Origin: Xenorhabdus kozodoii
Lineage (GTDB): Bacteria; Pseudomonadota; Gammaproteobacteria; Enterobacterales; Enterobacteriaceae
Direction: 5' to 3'
DNA length: 64,000 nucleotides
Assembly (NCBI RefSeq): GCF_002632875.1
Contig: NZ_NJCX01000021.1
Coordinates: 1 to 64,000, forward strand
Of this stretch, positions 10,847 to 20,761 are shown piece after piece. The notes beneath the pieces are model-generated. The model did not search any database. It saw only the letters and a list, made by a program, of their open reading frames with translations, and was not told the origin of the DNA. The translations under genes and the position numbers were made by a program. Each line of letters opens with the position of its first letter. The first letter of the stretch is position 1.

Positions 10847-11983
10847 TTACTTAGTCAGATCATCAAAAAATTTCTTCACGCCATCAAGGAAACTCTTGGA
10901 GCGAGGGCTATTGGTTTCACCGCTTTTTCCACCAAAAGATTCACCCAGTTTACGCATCAGCTCTTTTTGTTCTTCATTCAACTTAACCGGTGTTTCTACA
11001 ACGACACGGCACAGTAAGTCGCCCTGAACACCGCCACGGACGGATTTAACCCCTTTACCTTTCATGCGGAACAGCTTGCCTGTCTGGGTTTCCGCAGGGA
11101 TTTTCAGGCTGACGCGACCATCAAGGGTTGGGACTTCAATTTCGCCACCCAGTGCTGCGGTTGCGAAGTTGATCGGCACTTCGCAGTAAAGATTGCTGCC
11201 ATCGCGCTCAAAGATATGGTGCGTTTTGACCTGAACCTGAACGTACAAATCGCCGGCCGGTGCTCCGTGTTCACCCGCTTCACCTTCACCGCTCAGGCGA
11301 ATGCGATCGCCAGTATCAACGCCCGACGGAATTTTAACGGACAGGGTTTTATATTTCTCAACCCGGCCATGTCCATGACATTTACCGCAAGGCTCTTTGA
11401 TGATTTTGCCGCGGCCATGACAATGAGGGCAAGGCTGCTGAACGGTGAAGAAACCCTGACGCATATGTACTTGGCCTGCACCGTGACAGGTTGAGCACGT
11501 TTCTGGGCTGGTGCCCGCTTTTGCACCACTGCCATGGCAGCTCTCACAAGATTCCAGTGTTGGAATGCGGATCTCTTTGGTCACACCCCGGACAGCTTCT
11601 TCCAAAGTTAATTCCATGCTGTAACGCAGGTCTGAACCACGGCTAGGACGCTGCTGACGACGGCCACCACCGAAAATATCTCCGAAAACGTCACCAAAGA
11701 TATCGCTAAAGTCAGCTCCGCCACCGAAACCGCCGGCACCGCCACCCATACCGCCTTGTTCAAAGGCAGCGTGACCATATTGATCATAAGCGGCACGTTT
11801 CTGAGGATCTGTCAGGATCTCATACGCTTCTTTAATTTCTTTGAATTTACTTTCTGATTCTTTATCACCCTGGTTGCGGTCAGGGTGATGTTTCATTGCC
11901 AGCCGTTTATAGGCTTTTTTGATCTCTTTTTCGTCTGCGGTTTTGGAAACGCCCAAAACTTCGTAATAATCTTTTTTTGCCAT
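10847..11983 (-). CDS. dnaJ: Hsp40 co-chaperone DnaJ
   Basis: DnaJ delivers clients to DnaK and stimulates its ATPase. The product is about 378 residues: a J domain with HPD (residues 1-70), a Gly/Phe-rich linker, a zinc domain with four CxxCxGxG repeats ([32 protein letters not shown]), and the substrate-binding C-terminal domain. ATG at 11983 ([12 protein letters not shown]) is the family start. It follows dnaK by about 100 bp in the same heat-shock operon. Confidence 0.98.
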   Translation of the reverse strand: MAKKDYYEVLGVSKTADEKEIKKAYKRLAMKHHPDRNQGDKESESKFKEIKEAYEILTDPQKRAAYDQYGHAAFEQGGMGGGAGGFGGGADFSDIFGDVFGDIFGGGRRQQRPSRGSDLRYSMELTLEEAVRGVTKEIRIPTLESCESCHGSGAKAGTSPETCSTCHGAGQVHMRQGFFTVQQPCPHCHGRGKIIKEPCGKCHGHGRVEKYKTLSVKIPSGVDTGDRIRLSGEGEAGEHGAPAGDLYVQVQVKTHHIFERDGSNLYCEVPINFATAALGGEIEVPTLDGRVSLKIPAETQTGKLFRMKGKGVKSVRGGVQGDLLCRVVVETPVKLNEEQKELMRKLGESFGGKSGETNSPRSKSFLDGVKKFFDDLTK

Positions 11984-12087
11984 TGTATTGTCTACCCTTA
12001 ACACGCACGCACGGGCGTAGAGTTACCTCAACGCCCGTGCCAGTTAACAAGTAACAGGCGCCCTGTTACTTTGCCCGCTAAGGGCTA

Positions 12088-13998
12088 TTATTTTTTGTCT
12101 TTCACTTCTTCGAATTCAGCGTCTACAACGTCGTCTTCTTTCTTCGCGTTGCTTGCGCCAGCATCGGCAGCACCAGCCTGGGCTTGCTGTTGGGCAATTT
12201 CCAACAGTTTCTTGGAGGCTTCAACCAGGGCTTGGATCTTCGCTTCGATTTCAGCTTTGTCTTCGCCTTTTGCCGCAGTTTCCAGTTCAGACGTTGCTTT
12301 CTCGATGGCTGCTTTGTCGTCTGCAGTCAGTTTGTCGCCAGCTTCTTCAACTTGTTTACGAGTACCGTGGATCAGTTGGTCGGCCTGGTTACGGATCTGA
12401 ACCAGCTCTTCAAACTTACGGTCAGCTTCTGCGTTTGCTTCTGCATCACGTACCATCTGTTGGATCTCTTCTTCGTTCAGACCAGAAGAGGCCTTGATGG
12501 TGATGTTCTGCTCACGGCCAGAGTTTTTGTCTTTTGCAGAAACATGCAGGATGCCGTCAGCATCGATATCGAAAGTGACTTCGATCTGTGGCGTTCCGCG
12601 TTGCGCTGGCTGAATGCCATCAAGGTTAAACTGACCCAGAGATTTGTTATCGCCGGCACGTTTACGCTCACCCTGAAGTACGTGGATAGTCACCGCAGAT
12701 TGGTTATCTTCCGCTGTAGAGAACACTTGACTATGTTTAGTTGGGATAGTGGTGTTCTTAGAAATCAGGGAAGTCATCACGCCGCCCATGGTTTCAATAC
12801 CCAGGGACAGTGGCGTAACGTCCAGCAGCAGAACGTCTTTCACGTCACCTGCCAATACACCGCCCTGAACTGCGGCACCGATTGCAACGGCTTCGTCTGG
12901 GTTCACGTCTTTACGTGGCTCTTTGCCGAAGAAATCGGCAACGGCTTTCTGTACCATTGGCATACGAGTCTGACCACCCACCAGAATCACATCGTTGATG
13001 TCAGATACAGACAGGCCTGCATCGTTCAGTGCAACTTTCAGTGGCTCGATTGAACGCTTAACCAGATCTTCAACCAGCGATTCCAGTTTTGCACGAGTCA
13101 CTTTGATGTTCATGTGCTTAGGACCGGTCGCATCGGCGGTGATGTAGGGCAGGTTTACGTCAGTCTGTTGTGCAGAAGAAAGTTCGATTTTCGCTTTTTC
13201 TGCGGCTTCTTTCAGACGCTGCATTGCCAGTGGGTCATTACGCAGGTCGATGCCTTGTTCTTTCTTAAACTCGTCAACCAGATAGTTGATCATGCGGCTG
13301 TCGAAGTCTTCACCACCCAAGTGGGTATCCCCATTGGTTGCCAGAACTTCATACGTTTTTTCGCCATCAACTTCATCGATCTCGATGATGGAGATATCGA
13401 AAGTACCACCACCCAAGTCATAAACCGCGATGGTGCGGTTGCCCACTTCTCTGTCCAAACCGTAAGCCAGAGCAGCCGCCGTTGGTTCGTTGATGATACG
13501 CTTAACTTCCAGACCGGCGATACGGCCCGCATCTTTCGTTGCCTGGCGTTGTGCATCGTTGAAGTAGGCAGGAACGGTGATAACAGCTTCGGTTACGGGT
13601 TCACCCAAGTAATCTTCCGCTGTTTTCTTCATTTTTTTCAGAACCTCAGCAGAGACCTGAGGTGGTGCTATTTTTTGGCCTTTCACTTCCAGCCACGCAT
13701 CGCCGTTATCCGCAGCCATGATTTTGTATGGCATGATAGATTCATCACGCTGTACTTCTTCATCCTGAAAACGACGGCCAATCAAGCGCTTAATAGCAAA
13801 CAGCGTGTTTTGCGGGTTAGTAACAGCTTGACGTTTAGCTGGTTGACCAACCAGAGTTTCACCATCCTGAGTATATGCGATGATGGAAGGTGTAGTACGG
13901 TCACCTTCGCTGTTTTCAAGCACACGCGTGGTTGTGCCGTCCATAATTGCTACACAAGAGTTGGTAGTTCCCAAGTCGATACCAATGATTTTACCCAT
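12088..13998 (-). CDS. dnaK: Hsp70 chaperone DnaK
   Basis: An ATP-dependent chaperone of 636 residues. The nucleotide-binding domain opens [17 protein letters not shown] and contains [10 protein letters not shown] and [10 protein letters not shown]. The substrate-binding domain follows residue 390, with the lid and a Glu/Asp-rich tail ending in lysines. A sigma32 promoter lies upstream (14152-14187). The very long antisense open frames over this gene are codon-bias shadows. Confidence 0.99.
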   Translation of the reverse strand: MGKIIGIDLGTTNSCVAIMDGTTTRVLENSEGDRTTPSIIAYTQDGETLVGQPAKRQAVTNPQNTLFAIKRLIGRRFQDEEVQRDESIMPYKIMAADNGDAWLEVKGQKIAPPQVSAEVLKKMKKTAEDYLGEPVTEAVITVPAYFNDAQRQATKDAGRIAGLEVKRIINEPTAAALAYGLDREVGNRTIAVYDLGGGTFDISIIEIDEVDGEKTYEVLATNGDTHLGGEDFDSRMINYLVDEFKKEQGIDLRNDPLAMQRLKEAAEKAKIELSSAQQTDVNLPYITADATGPKHMNIKVTRAKLESLVEDLVKRSIEPLKVALNDAGLSVSDINDVILVGGQTRMPMVQKAVADFFGKEPRKDVNPDEAVAIGAAVQGGVLAGDVKDVLLLDVTPLSLGIETMGGVMTSLISKNTTIPTKHSQVFSTAEDNQSAVTIHVLQGERKRAGDNKSLGQFNLDGIQPAQRGTPQIEVTFDIDADGILHVSAKDKNSGREQNITIKASSGLNEEEIQQMVRDAEANAEADRKFEELVQIRNQADQLIHGTRKQVEEAGDKLTADDKAAIEKATSELETAAKGEDKAEIEAKIQALVEASKKLLEIAQQQAQAGAADAGASNAKKEDDVVDAEFEEVKDKK

Positions 13999-14345
13999 CT
14001 AAACGCCTCCACAAAGAATTCATATATTCGGTCAAGTTACTAGGCTATATGAGGACGAATGTTTGCTTTTCAATGGCTCTGTATGCCAGAAATTCCTCAT
14101 TTGTTTTTCAGCCAGTGCTGAAATATTCACTAGTAACTGTAGTTGAGACTTAGATGGGGTCATTCATTTCAGCATCAAGGGGGAAATTGAAAAAAAATTG
14201 AGATTTAATAAAAAAATTTTTCGAAGGCCATTGTGTAGTTGATGTCATCACATTATGATTCGCCGCCTTTTGTGGTTTCTTGGTGCTGGAAAGCACCACG
14301 ATAACTTTTCTAATATTTTGTTTTATTTGTATTTTTAGGGGAATT
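13999..14345. other. dnaK-satP divergent intergenic region
   Basis: About 350 bp containing the dnaK leader and its sigma32 promoter on the minus strand, then an A/T-rich stretch leading to the satP ribosome site (AGGGGAATT). Nothing else is recognised. Confidence 0.6.
14152..14187 (-). promoter_or_regulatory. sigma32 heat-shock promoter of dnaKJ
   Basis: On the minus strand the sequence reads CCCCCTTGAT, 14 bp, then CCCCATCT. This is close to the sigma32 consensus (CTTGAA, 13-17 bp, CCCCATnT) and close to E. coli dnaK P1, which also carries CCCCCTTGAT and CCCCAT. The leader to the dnaK ATG is about 145 nt. Confidence 0.9.
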
Positions 14346-14918
14346 ATGCATTCTAATCAGTTGGCTAACCCAGGCCCACTGGGTTTAATGGGTTTTGGCA
14401 TGACAACCATTTTGTTGAATCTGCATAATGCAGGTTTTTTCCCATTGGCATCAGCTATTTTGAGTATGGGAATTTTTTATGGTGGTTTGGCTCAGGTGCT
14501 GGCTGGCATCTTTGAGTACAAAAAAGGAAATACTTTCGCTGCAACCGCATTTACCTCTTATGGTCTGTTCTGGTTGAGCCTCATCGCGTTGCTTTTCCTG
14601 CCGAAAATGGGCTTGGCTGACGCGACTAGCCAGGAGTTCCTTGGCGTTTATCTCGCCCTATGGGGAATTTTCACGCTATTTATGTTCTTTGGTACGTTGA
14701 AAGCTAACCGTGTCCTGCAATTTGTGTTTGGCAGCCTGACGCTGTTGTTCGCATTGCTGGCCATTGGCAATATCACTGGTAATGCCAACATTTTGATCTT
14801 CGCCGGTTTTGAAGGCGTTATCTGCGGTGCGAGTGCTTTCTATCTGGCAATGGCAGAAGTTCTGAATGAACAATATGGCCGTACTGTTTTGCCAATTGGT
14901 GAAGTGAAACACGCTTAA
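14346..14918 (+). CDS. satP: Acetate/succinate:H+ symporter SatP (YaaH family)
   Basis: A 190-residue inner-membrane protein with six hydrophobic segments and the family signature [14 protein letters not shown] at residues 8-21 (canonical NPAPLGL). It takes up acetate and succinate by proton symport. ATG at 14346 is preceded by AGGGGAATT; the upstream in-frame extension is untranslated sequence. In E. coli satP adjoins mog, but here about 19 kb of accessory DNA lies between them. Confidence 0.93.
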   Translation: MHSNQLANPGPLGLMGFGMTTILLNLHNAGFFPLASAILSMGIFYGGLAQVLAGIFEYKKGNTFAATAFTSYGLFWLSLIALLFLPKMGLADATSQEFLGVYLALWGIFTLFMFFGTLKANRVLQFVFGSLTLLFALLAIGNITGNANILIFAGFEGVICGASAFYLAMAEVLNEQYGRTVLPIGEVKHA

Positions 14919-15001
14919 CCACGTTGAGGCAGGATGAGTGATTTATGCTCATCCTGTACTTTATGACAGAAAATTAATCCCTAATTTCCCCCACTGCTTT
15001 T

Positions 15002-16273
15002 TCAGATAGATTTTTTCCGCAAGTAAATCCCCAATACAAGGCCAACCGCCGATAAGACCAACATATAGTAGGCAGGAGCCAGTGGGGTATAGGCCAGCAA
15101 TAAGGTGACGAAGATCGGTGTCAGTCCACCAAAAATGGCATAGGCCACATTGTATGAAAATGAGATGCCACTGAACCTGACTTCTGGGGGATAGCTATTC
15201 ACCATGACAAAAGGTGTTGCGCCAATCACGCCGACGGTCAAGCCAGTGAGGGAATAGGTACTGAATAGCTTAAGTGGTTCATGGCTGATGTTGTGATAGA
15301 AAAACCAGGTTGTGGCGGCTAATAGAATGCAACCGACCATCAGTACGATACCGGCTCCCCATTTGTCGCATAAATATCCTGCGGTGATACAGCCAATCGC
15401 TAATGAGATGATCGCCAGACTGTTTGCTTGCAAAGTCAGTGATTGTTCCAGATGAAATACCGTTTGCAGATAGGTTGGGGTCATCAGGATGACAACAACA
15501 ATGCCAGCGGAAAGGAGCCATGTCAGCAGCATGGAAATAGAGATGGCGCACTTGTGATGGGCGATGACGGATTTTAGGGGCAGCTCTTCGGCCAACGCTT
15601 TACGTTGCTGCATTTCCTTGAAGACAGGGGTTTCATGCAGCCAACGGCGCAGGTACATGGCACATAAGCCGAAAATGCCCCCTAAGAAAAAGGGCAGACG
15701 CCATGCCCAATCCAGGACTTCGTGTTTGGCATAAATAGAGGTAATAATGGTCGCGACGAGAGAGCCGAATAAAATCCCCAGACTCAATCCTGCCGTCAAA
15801 ATACCACAGGCAAAGCCAATGCGTTTATGGGGAACATGCTCTGCCACAAAAACCCAGGCGCCGGGCACTTCTCCACCAATGGCGGCACCTTGCATGATCC
15901 GCATCAGCAATAGCAGTATCGGCGCAGTGATGCCGACGGTATCGTAGGTGGGCAACATGCCGATGGCCAGTGTGGGAACGGCCATCATCAAGATACTGAG
16001 TGAAAACATTTTCTTACGGCCAATGAGATCACCAAAATGCGCCATGATGATCCCGCCTAAAGGCCGAGCCAAATAACCCGCCGCAAAAATACCAAAGGTC
16101 TGTAGTTGCCTAAGCCATTCGGGAATATCCGCGGGGAAAAACCGTTCTCCAAGGGCAACAGCGAAAAAGACAAAGATAATAAAATCGTAAAATTCCAGAG
16201 CGCCGCCTAAGGCAGCCAGGGACAGAGTTTTATAATCCTGTTTATTTAACGGGCGATTGTGATGTTGTGACAT
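15002..16273 (-). CDS. MFS transporter, metabolite:H+ symporter (MHS) family
   Basis: A 423-residue, 12-TM major facilitator. MHS-family features are seen: ALEFYDFIIFVFFAVALG in TM1, the loop LARPLGGIIMAHFGDLIGRKKMF between TM2 and TM3, and MRIMQGAAIGGEVPGAWVFVAEHVP around TM4. Relatives include ProP, ShiA, KgtP and YhjE, which import osmolytes or organic acids. The substrate is not predictable here. It is convergent with satP and lies outside the E. coli gene order. Confidence 0.8.
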   Translation of the reverse strand: MSQHHNRPLNKQDYKTLSLAALGGALEFYDFIIFVFFAVALGERFFPADIPEWLRQLQTFGIFAAGYLARPLGGIIMAHFGDLIGRKKMFSLSILMMAVPTLAIGMLPTYDTVGITAPILLLLMRIMQGAAIGGEVPGAWVFVAEHVPHKRIGFACGILTAGLSLGILFGSLVATIITSIYAKHEVLDWAWRLPFFLGGIFGLCAMYLRRWLHETPVFKEMQQRKALAEELPLKSVIAHHKCAISISMLLTWLLSAGIVVVILMTPTYLQTVFHLEQSLTLQANSLAIISLAIGCITAGYLCDKWGAGIVLMVGCILLAATTWFFYHNISHEPLKLFSTYSLTGLTVGVIGATPFVMVNSYPPEVRFSGISFSYNVAYAIFGGLTPIFVTLLLAYTPLAPAYYMLVLSAVGLVLGIYLRKKSI

Positions 16274-16666
16274 AAGTTACCGATTTATAGTTATAAAATG
16301 GGTTTTTGGTGATTATTTCCAAATGTTCTGGTCAGACCCAAAATAGATGAAAATAAAACTTATGCTATATTAAAAGATATTTATTCTGCAATTTTTAATG
16401 GCAGCCTATTTTAGTGATATGTAGTTTATACGAATCCAACGTCAAGTTGCAGGTTGCAAACCCATGAGAGTATTTATATCTCCCCGCGGCGCGGGGAGAT
16501 ATAAGACGCATCTTGAAAGGCAACTGGTATAGATTCGAACAGAGGAAGCGTTTATCGCTATATATCAGGGAAAATTTGAAATAGGAGAGTACTCAGCCCA
16601 ATGATTGGATAACGTTCATATCGAAATTTTATCAATGAAAGGACGGAATACTCTTGCACATCGCGA
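16274..16666. other. Intergenic region with repeat copy 2
   Basis: About 390 bp without genes. It contains palindromic repeat copy 2 (16428-16531). The minus-strand side is the end of the xrd operon, but no clear U-tract terminator is visible. Confidence 0.6.
16428..16531 (+). repeat. Palindromic repeat family, copy 2
   Basis: A 104-bp element in the same orientation as copy 1: TATACGAATCCAACGTCAAG ... core CCCCGCGGCGCGGGG ... AAAGGCAACTGGTATA. It lies just beyond the 3' end of the xrd operon, while copies 3 and 4 lie just beyond its 5' end. Confidence 0.9.
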
Positions 16667-17254
16667 TTAACCCCAGAACTGATTCGGGAGATGTTGTTTC
16701 AGCAGTGAAATGACGGTGTCAATATCCGGTAATGAGGGATGCCCAACCATGCGTTGGAGTGAAGCATCAAAATTTTCGTGCCACACGGGTTCAATAACGT
16801 GATAGCCATCATCACCTAATTGCGTGATATTGCGGCGTGTTGCTTTTTTTTCCCACATCACGTGCCCCATAACAGGAAAAAACAGCACAGGAAATGTGGA
16901 GGCCAGAATGACGGTGGTTAACCGATTGGTTGCGCCCCCACAAGCAACAGTTGCAAGCGTGTTAGCCGTGGCAGGCAAAACGGCCATGATGTCATGATCG
17001 GCGACAATGCGTGAAGGTTTGTCTGTTGGCCAATCGTGTGGCATTTCTCCGCTAATAACCCGATCGGCATAGAGGGCTACCGTTGAGGCGGGTAAAAAAG
17101 AGGTCGCAGGGTTTGTCATCAGTACCGTCAATGTGCAGTCGATCGTTGCCTTAATTGTTGAAAGATATTTGGGTAGCAGGGTGATATCCACAGATCCGGT
17201 TGCCCCAATTAAGATCCGAGGTTTTATCTGTGAATTTCTTTCATTGTTTTTCAT
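16667..17254 (-). CDS. xrdH: EpiD/Dfp-like flavoprotein decarboxylase (dithiolopyrrolone cluster)
   Basis: A 195-residue HFCD-family flavoprotein (EpiD, MrsD, phosphopantothenoylcysteine decarboxylase). In dithiolopyrrolone clusters the homologue (HlmF) is thought to decarboxylate the oxidised Cys-Cys intermediate. The N-terminal FMN-binding start ILIGATGSVD and the PATANT motif (PASANT in EpiD) are present. Oddly, the position of the EpiD catalytic His (HINIVENHE) reads PSRIVADHD, and the PxMNxxMW motif reads PVMGHVMW, so both the His and the Asn are replaced. It is the last gene of the operon, 35 bp after the phosphoesterase. The symbol follows operon order A-H in Xenorhabdus and is assigned by position. 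Confidence 0.8.
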   Translation of the reverse strand: MKNNERNSQIKPRILIGATGSVDITLLPKYLSTIKATIDCTLTVLMTNPATSFLPASTVALYADRVISGEMPHDWPTDKPSRIVADHDIMAVLPATANTLATVACGGATNRLTTVILASTFPVLFFPVMGHVMWEKKATRRNITQLGDDGYHVIEPVWHENFDASLQRMVGHPSLPDIDTVISLLKQHLPNQFWG

Positions 17255-17288
17255 CGGTCAATAAGCCTCTTATTATAAAAATAGATGA

Positions 17289-18131
17289 TTAGCGATACTC
17301 GTTAGCGTGCTCCAGTAACCTGTCTAGTGGCACTAAGTAAGTATCCCGCCCATGCTCTTGCCATTCCCGCGGATAGCCTAAAGAGACCTCCAAATGAGCA
17401 ACATCTTGAATATATTCGAGATTGGGAATATGCAAGTGCCCATATACCACCATACGAACCCCTTTTCTTGATGCCCATTGGTGCGTTTTTTCACTGCCAC
17501 ACCAAATGGAAAATTCGCTATTGCGTAGGGAGGCAAGCGGCTGACGGATAATGGGAAAGTGGCTGACAAGTACGATATCTTCCCCCTCTGGGATCGCGTT
17601 TAAGCGTTTTTCGGTATATTGGATACGCTCCCGACACCAATCGATAATATTTTTGTGAGGATAGGTTTTCAGGAAGAATTCGTCAGCACTCATGACACCA
17701 CAACGACGGGCACGTGCTATGGCTTGTTCCGCCGTATAGTCATCATGTTTTCTGAATGAATAATCGTATAGGGTAAAAACAGGGGCAATGGTAACAGTCG
17801 TACCATTCCCCCTGCGGTAATGACGGAACTCATCTTCAGGAGTGAGTACATTATGCTGTCGGCAAATATTGACCAGATGTTCATAGCGTAGTACGCCAGG
17901 CAACTTTAATGGATCTTTGGGTGTACACCAGAGTTCATGATTTCCTGGCGTCCAGACCACTTGGGCAAAACGTTGGGAAAACGTCCTGATGACCCAGGTA
18001 AAGTCTGACTCCCGCTCTGCAATATCGCCTGCCAGCAGCAGCCAATCATCAGGTGTTGATGGCCTGAGTGATTCGACTATCGCCCTATTGGTCGCGTGAG
18101 AGACATGCAAGTCACTGATCGCCAACAGCAT
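17289..18131 (-). CDS. xrdG: Metallophosphoesterase of the dithiolopyrrolone cluster
   Basis: A 280-residue calcineurin-like phosphoesterase. The metal-ligand motifs are complete and in order: ISDLHVSH (residues 5-12), GDIAE (35-39), GNHELW (63-68), SHFP and GHLHIP. No signal peptide is seen, so it is cytosolic. I recall similar genes in some Gram-negative dithiolopyrrolone clusters but not in the Streptomyces holomycin set, so its step is uncertain; it could be a hydrolase or dehydratase-like tailoring enzyme, or a resistance function. It sits 36 bp after the globin gene in the same operon. The family is certain and the role is inferred. Confidence 0.78.
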   Translation of the reverse strand: MLLAISDLHVSHATNRAIVESLRPSTPDDWLLLAGDIAERESDFTWVIRTFSQRFAQVVWTPGNHELWCTPKDPLKLPGVLRYEHLVNICRQHNVLTPEDEFRHYRRGNGTTVTIAPVFTLYDYSFRKHDDYTAEQAIARARRCGVMSADEFFLKTYPHKNIIDWCRERIQYTEKRLNAIPEGEDIVLVSHFPIIRQPLASLRNSEFSIWCGSEKTHQWASRKGVRMVVYGHLHIPNLEYIQDVAHLEVSLGYPREWQEHGRDTYLVPLDRLLEHANEYR

Positions 18132-18166
18132 AGGCTCACCTCTTTATCGTTAAATTTCACCGAAAA

Positions 18167-18631
18167 TTAAGGGGTTCCTGGAGGGGCTTCTCCCCATCCC
18201 CATTTGGGTACTGTTTCACGACGTGAAGGGGAGGCATCGGGTTGAGAATTGGCTTCAGCCCGGCGTGAACCCCATTCGATATAACCGGCAAATGCGGCAC
18301 GAAATTCGGGATCAGAAGGCAACCCGATTTCATCGGCAGACGCCATCAACAACTCTACCCATCTTTTTCTCTGTTCTGGTTGGATACTTCGGCCTCTGTG
18401 GCGGCTTAGCATGACTTTGAAGCCACCACGATCTTCGGTATAGCGACTCTCTCCGCCGAGCACCTCTTCCAACCACATGGCGACATGACCAGGATGATCG
18501 GATTTCATGTTTTTAAACAGCGGGGCAAGCAGTTCATCTTTTTCAACCTTGGCATAAAAGGTGGACATGAGTTTCATGAGCACCTCGCGACCGCCCATCC
18601 ATTCAAATAAGGTCGGTGTTTCATTTGCCAT
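18167..18631 (-). CDS. xrdF: Truncated (group II) globin of the dithiolopyrrolone cluster
   Basis: A 154-residue truncated hemoglobin. The proximal His lies in MLSRHRGRSI, followed by RKRWVELL with the group II Trp at G8. The N-terminal part (LFEWMGGREVLMKLMSTFYAKV) and YTEDRGGFKVML are also typical. ATG at 18631 has GAGG at good spacing; the longer frame overlaps the previous gene and lacks similarity. A globin (HlmG in the holomycin cluster) is a hallmark of dithiolopyrrolone clusters, probably acting as an oxygen-dependent oxidant or in protection. The C-terminal 25 residues are rich in Pro, Arg and Gly and lie outside the fold. Confidence 0.85.
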   Translation of the reverse strand: MANETPTLFEWMGGREVLMKLMSTFYAKVEKDELLAPLFKNMKSDHPGHVAMWLEEVLGGESRYTEDRGGFKVMLSRHRGRSIQPEQRKRWVELLMASADEIGLPSDPEFRAAFAGYIEWGSRRAEANSQPDASPSRRETVPKWGWGEAPPGTP

Positions 18632-18698
18632 AACATAACCTCTCATAAATATATTAATGATGTTGCGATTCCAGGTAATGGCCAGTTGTTGATATCCA

Positions 18699-19568
18699 TT
18701 ACCCCAGCTCCAAAGACGCAATGGCCTTGACCTTATCCAGCCGCCCCTTTGGGATGAGATTGCCTTTGTACATTCTGTAGGTGTTAAACAGCCCGTTTAG
18801 GCCATATTCGTTAGCCAGTTGAAGAAAGTCGTTGTTATCGGTTTCGGGAACATCGGCCGATACCGGTAAACCATCCGGGATCTGCGCAAATGCGGTAAGG
18901 GCTAACGTCTCAACCGCGTCAGGGTCATCGGCAAGAAAAGGGCCTATTCGGTAGCCATTTTGGGATCGCCTCAGGCCGATGACGCCGGTGATCCCCGCCC
19001 TGGAATAAGTGCAAAATCCATAGCGTTCTTTGCCCCAAAACCAATTCGCCAGTAATGCGCTGCGATCAACGCCAGTGCATTCAGCGTCATACTTAATGAC
19101 TTCATCAATATTGGCTGGGGTGATCAGAATGGCACCTTCTGGCGGTCTGATTTTGGGCTTGATGACACCTGAAAGCCGGACATTGCGGTAATGGATAACA
19201 AACCCTCTTTTTTCATAGAGTTCTGTTCTGTCCCAGTTACCATCACAGCCAATGGTGCGATGTTCAGCATGATCTATCGACCATTTCCATATCTTTCCTG
19301 CACAAACATGATGGCGGAATTCCGGTCGTATGATGAAATTGCCACCGAACGAATAAGCATCTGAATAATTCACCATTGACATGGAAGCGATAGGTTGAAT
19401 GCCACGATAGGCAATAAAAAAAGCCGTTGGATCTACGTTAAAAAAACGGGCTGCATCGTCCGTATTCATATCCCAGTTTTCGGCATTTGCCCAAGTGAGA
19501 ACGGTCGCGTTCCACTGACTGACATTGACTGATCGGATGAGACACGATGTACTGTTGTTCTTATGCAT
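18699..19568 (-). CDS. xrdE: GNAT N-acyltransferase (pyrrothine acylation)
   Basis: A 289-residue two-domain GNAT protein: an N-terminal acetyltransferase fold (residues about 10-140, with IIRPEFRHHVCAGKIWKWS as the acyl-CoA-binding region) and a C-terminal YitH/DUF1248-type domain (about 150-285). In holomycin biosynthesis the homologue HlmA acylates the free amine of holothin. In Xenorhabdus the matching enzyme would add the varied acyl chains of xenorhabdins. It lies between the dehydrogenase and globin genes in the operon, 38 bp after the former. Acyl specificity cannot be read from sequence. Confidence 0.83.
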   Translation of the reverse strand: MHKNNSTSCLIRSVNVSQWNATVLTWANAENWDMNTDDAARFFNVDPTAFFIAYRGIQPIASMSMVNYSDAYSFGGNFIIRPEFRHHVCAGKIWKWSIDHAEHRTIGCDGNWDRTELYEKRGFVIHYRNVRLSGVIKPKIRPPEGAILITPANIDEVIKYDAECTGVDRSALLANWFWGKERYGFCTYSRAGITGVIGLRRSQNGYRIGPFLADDPDAVETLALTAFAQIPDGLPVSADVPETDNNDFLQLANEYGLNGLFNTYRMYKGNLIPKGRLDKVKAIASLELG

Positions 19569-19605
19569 AACGAATATATCCTCTCCAGCCGCGTATCACG
19601 GTGCC

Positions 19606-20742
19606 TTAAAGCCCAATGGATTTGCTGATGATTTCTTGCAGCACTTCGCTGGTTCCACCGTAAATCGTCTGGGCGCGACTATTCAGCCAATTCTTGCCAG
19701 CAAGAGAATCACGCAAGTAACCCAGGCCGCCGTGCAGTTGCAGGCAACGATCTGCCACTTTCATTTGCAGTTCGGTCGTCCACCACTTGATGCGGGCGGC
19801 ATCCACGACACTGAAAAGCCCCCGATTGAAGAGATCGACGGCGTGATCAAGGTAAACGCGGGCAATTTTTATTTCGGTATCTAATTGCGCGAGAACAAAA
19901 CGGTTGTACTGAAAGGAGCCGATCGGTTGATGGAAGGCTGTCCTTTCTTTCACATATTCCAGTGTGCTCTGCAATATATGTTCTGCACTGGCAACCGCCA
20001 CGGTTGAGATGCTGAGGCGTTCGCGGGGCATGGCTGACATAAAGTAATAGTTGCCGAGGTTTTCACGGCCAATCAGGTTGGTGACAGGGACTTTGCAGTC
20101 ATGGAAAAAGAGTTCAGCCGTGTCGCTGCCATTCCAGCCAATTTTCTTTAATGGTTCCCCTCTGGTGAATCCAGGCATATCCCGCTCGATCGCCAGTAAA
20201 CTGATCCCCTGTCCCTGTTGTCCCTCTGCTGTTTTTACCGCGACGACGATCAGATCTGCATTGATGCCATTGGTGATGTAAGTTTTGCTGCCATTGACCA
20301 GATAATAATCGCCTTGACGTTTAGCCACGGTTTTGATGTCTGCGGTATTGGAGCCGCCGCTGGGTTCCGTCATGGCAATGGCTGCGACCCGTTTTCCGCT
20401 ACACAGTGCCGGCAGCCACCTTTTTTTCTGCTCCTGATGACCGAGGGCAAAAATGTAGCTGGCAACGATGTCATTATGGGCGACGATCCCCGGTACAGTG
20501 ACACCGGCTTTGATGAGTTCTTCCGTCAGAATGACCGCGAACCGATAATCGTGTTTTTCCAGCCCCCCAAACTCAGGGCTGACCCCCATGCCTAACAACC
20601 CTGCCTGACCGAATTTCTCCCAAAAGATGCGTTCAACCCGCCCGTTCTCTTCCCATTTTTGATGCTCAGGGACGATTTCACGTTCAAGAAATTCACGGCA
20701 AGATTTGCGGTAATTATCAAAATTATCTATCTCAATACACAT
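19606..20742 (-). CDS. xrdD: Acyl-CoA dehydrogenase-like flavoenzyme (cysteinyl desaturation)
   Basis: A 378-residue acyl-CoA dehydrogenase with the FAD/substrate motif AMTEPSGGSNTADI (about 123-136) and the C-terminal LHGGLGYLRD. The usual MCAD catalytic Glu position reads IYGGT (Gly). The RERLSIS segment near residue 241 supplies a Glu where isovaleryl-CoA and long-chain dehydrogenases keep theirs. HlmB homologues are thought to oxidise the carrier-bound Cys-Cys unit. The frame opens with GTG at 20748, overlapping the GGAG site, so ATG at 20742 is preferred. Confidence 0.87.
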   Translation of the reverse strand: MCIEIDNFDNYRKSCREFLEREIVPEHQKWEENGRVERIFWEKFGQAGLLGMGVSPEFGGLEKHDYRFAVILTEELIKAGVTVPGIVAHNDIVASYIFALGHQEQKKRWLPALCSGKRVAAIAMTEPSGGSNTADIKTVAKRQGDYYLVNGSKTYITNGINADLIVVAVKTAEGQQGQGISLLAIERDMPGFTRGEPLKKIGWNGSDTAELFFHDCKVPVTNLIGRENLGNYYFMSAMPRERLSISTVAVASAEHILQSTLEYVKERTAFHQPIGSFQYNRFVLAQLDTEIKIARVYLDHAVDLFNRGLFSVVDAARIKWWTTELQMKVADRCLQLHGGLGYLRDSLAGKNWLNSRAQTIYGGTSEVLQEIISKSIGL

Positions 20743-20761
20743 ATTCACTCCAGGTTTTTTG

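Noticed and set aside
13114-14043. 309-codon plus-strand open frame opposite dnaK (also 12184-13053)
   Set aside because: Antisense frames over dnaK are a known codon-bias artefact. The frames have no ribosome site and odd Cys/Phe-rich composition.
16667-17254. Calling the decarboxylase coaBC (dfp)
   Set aside because: It lacks the C-terminal PPC synthetase domain, diverges at catalytic motifs, and is embedded in the antibiotic operon.
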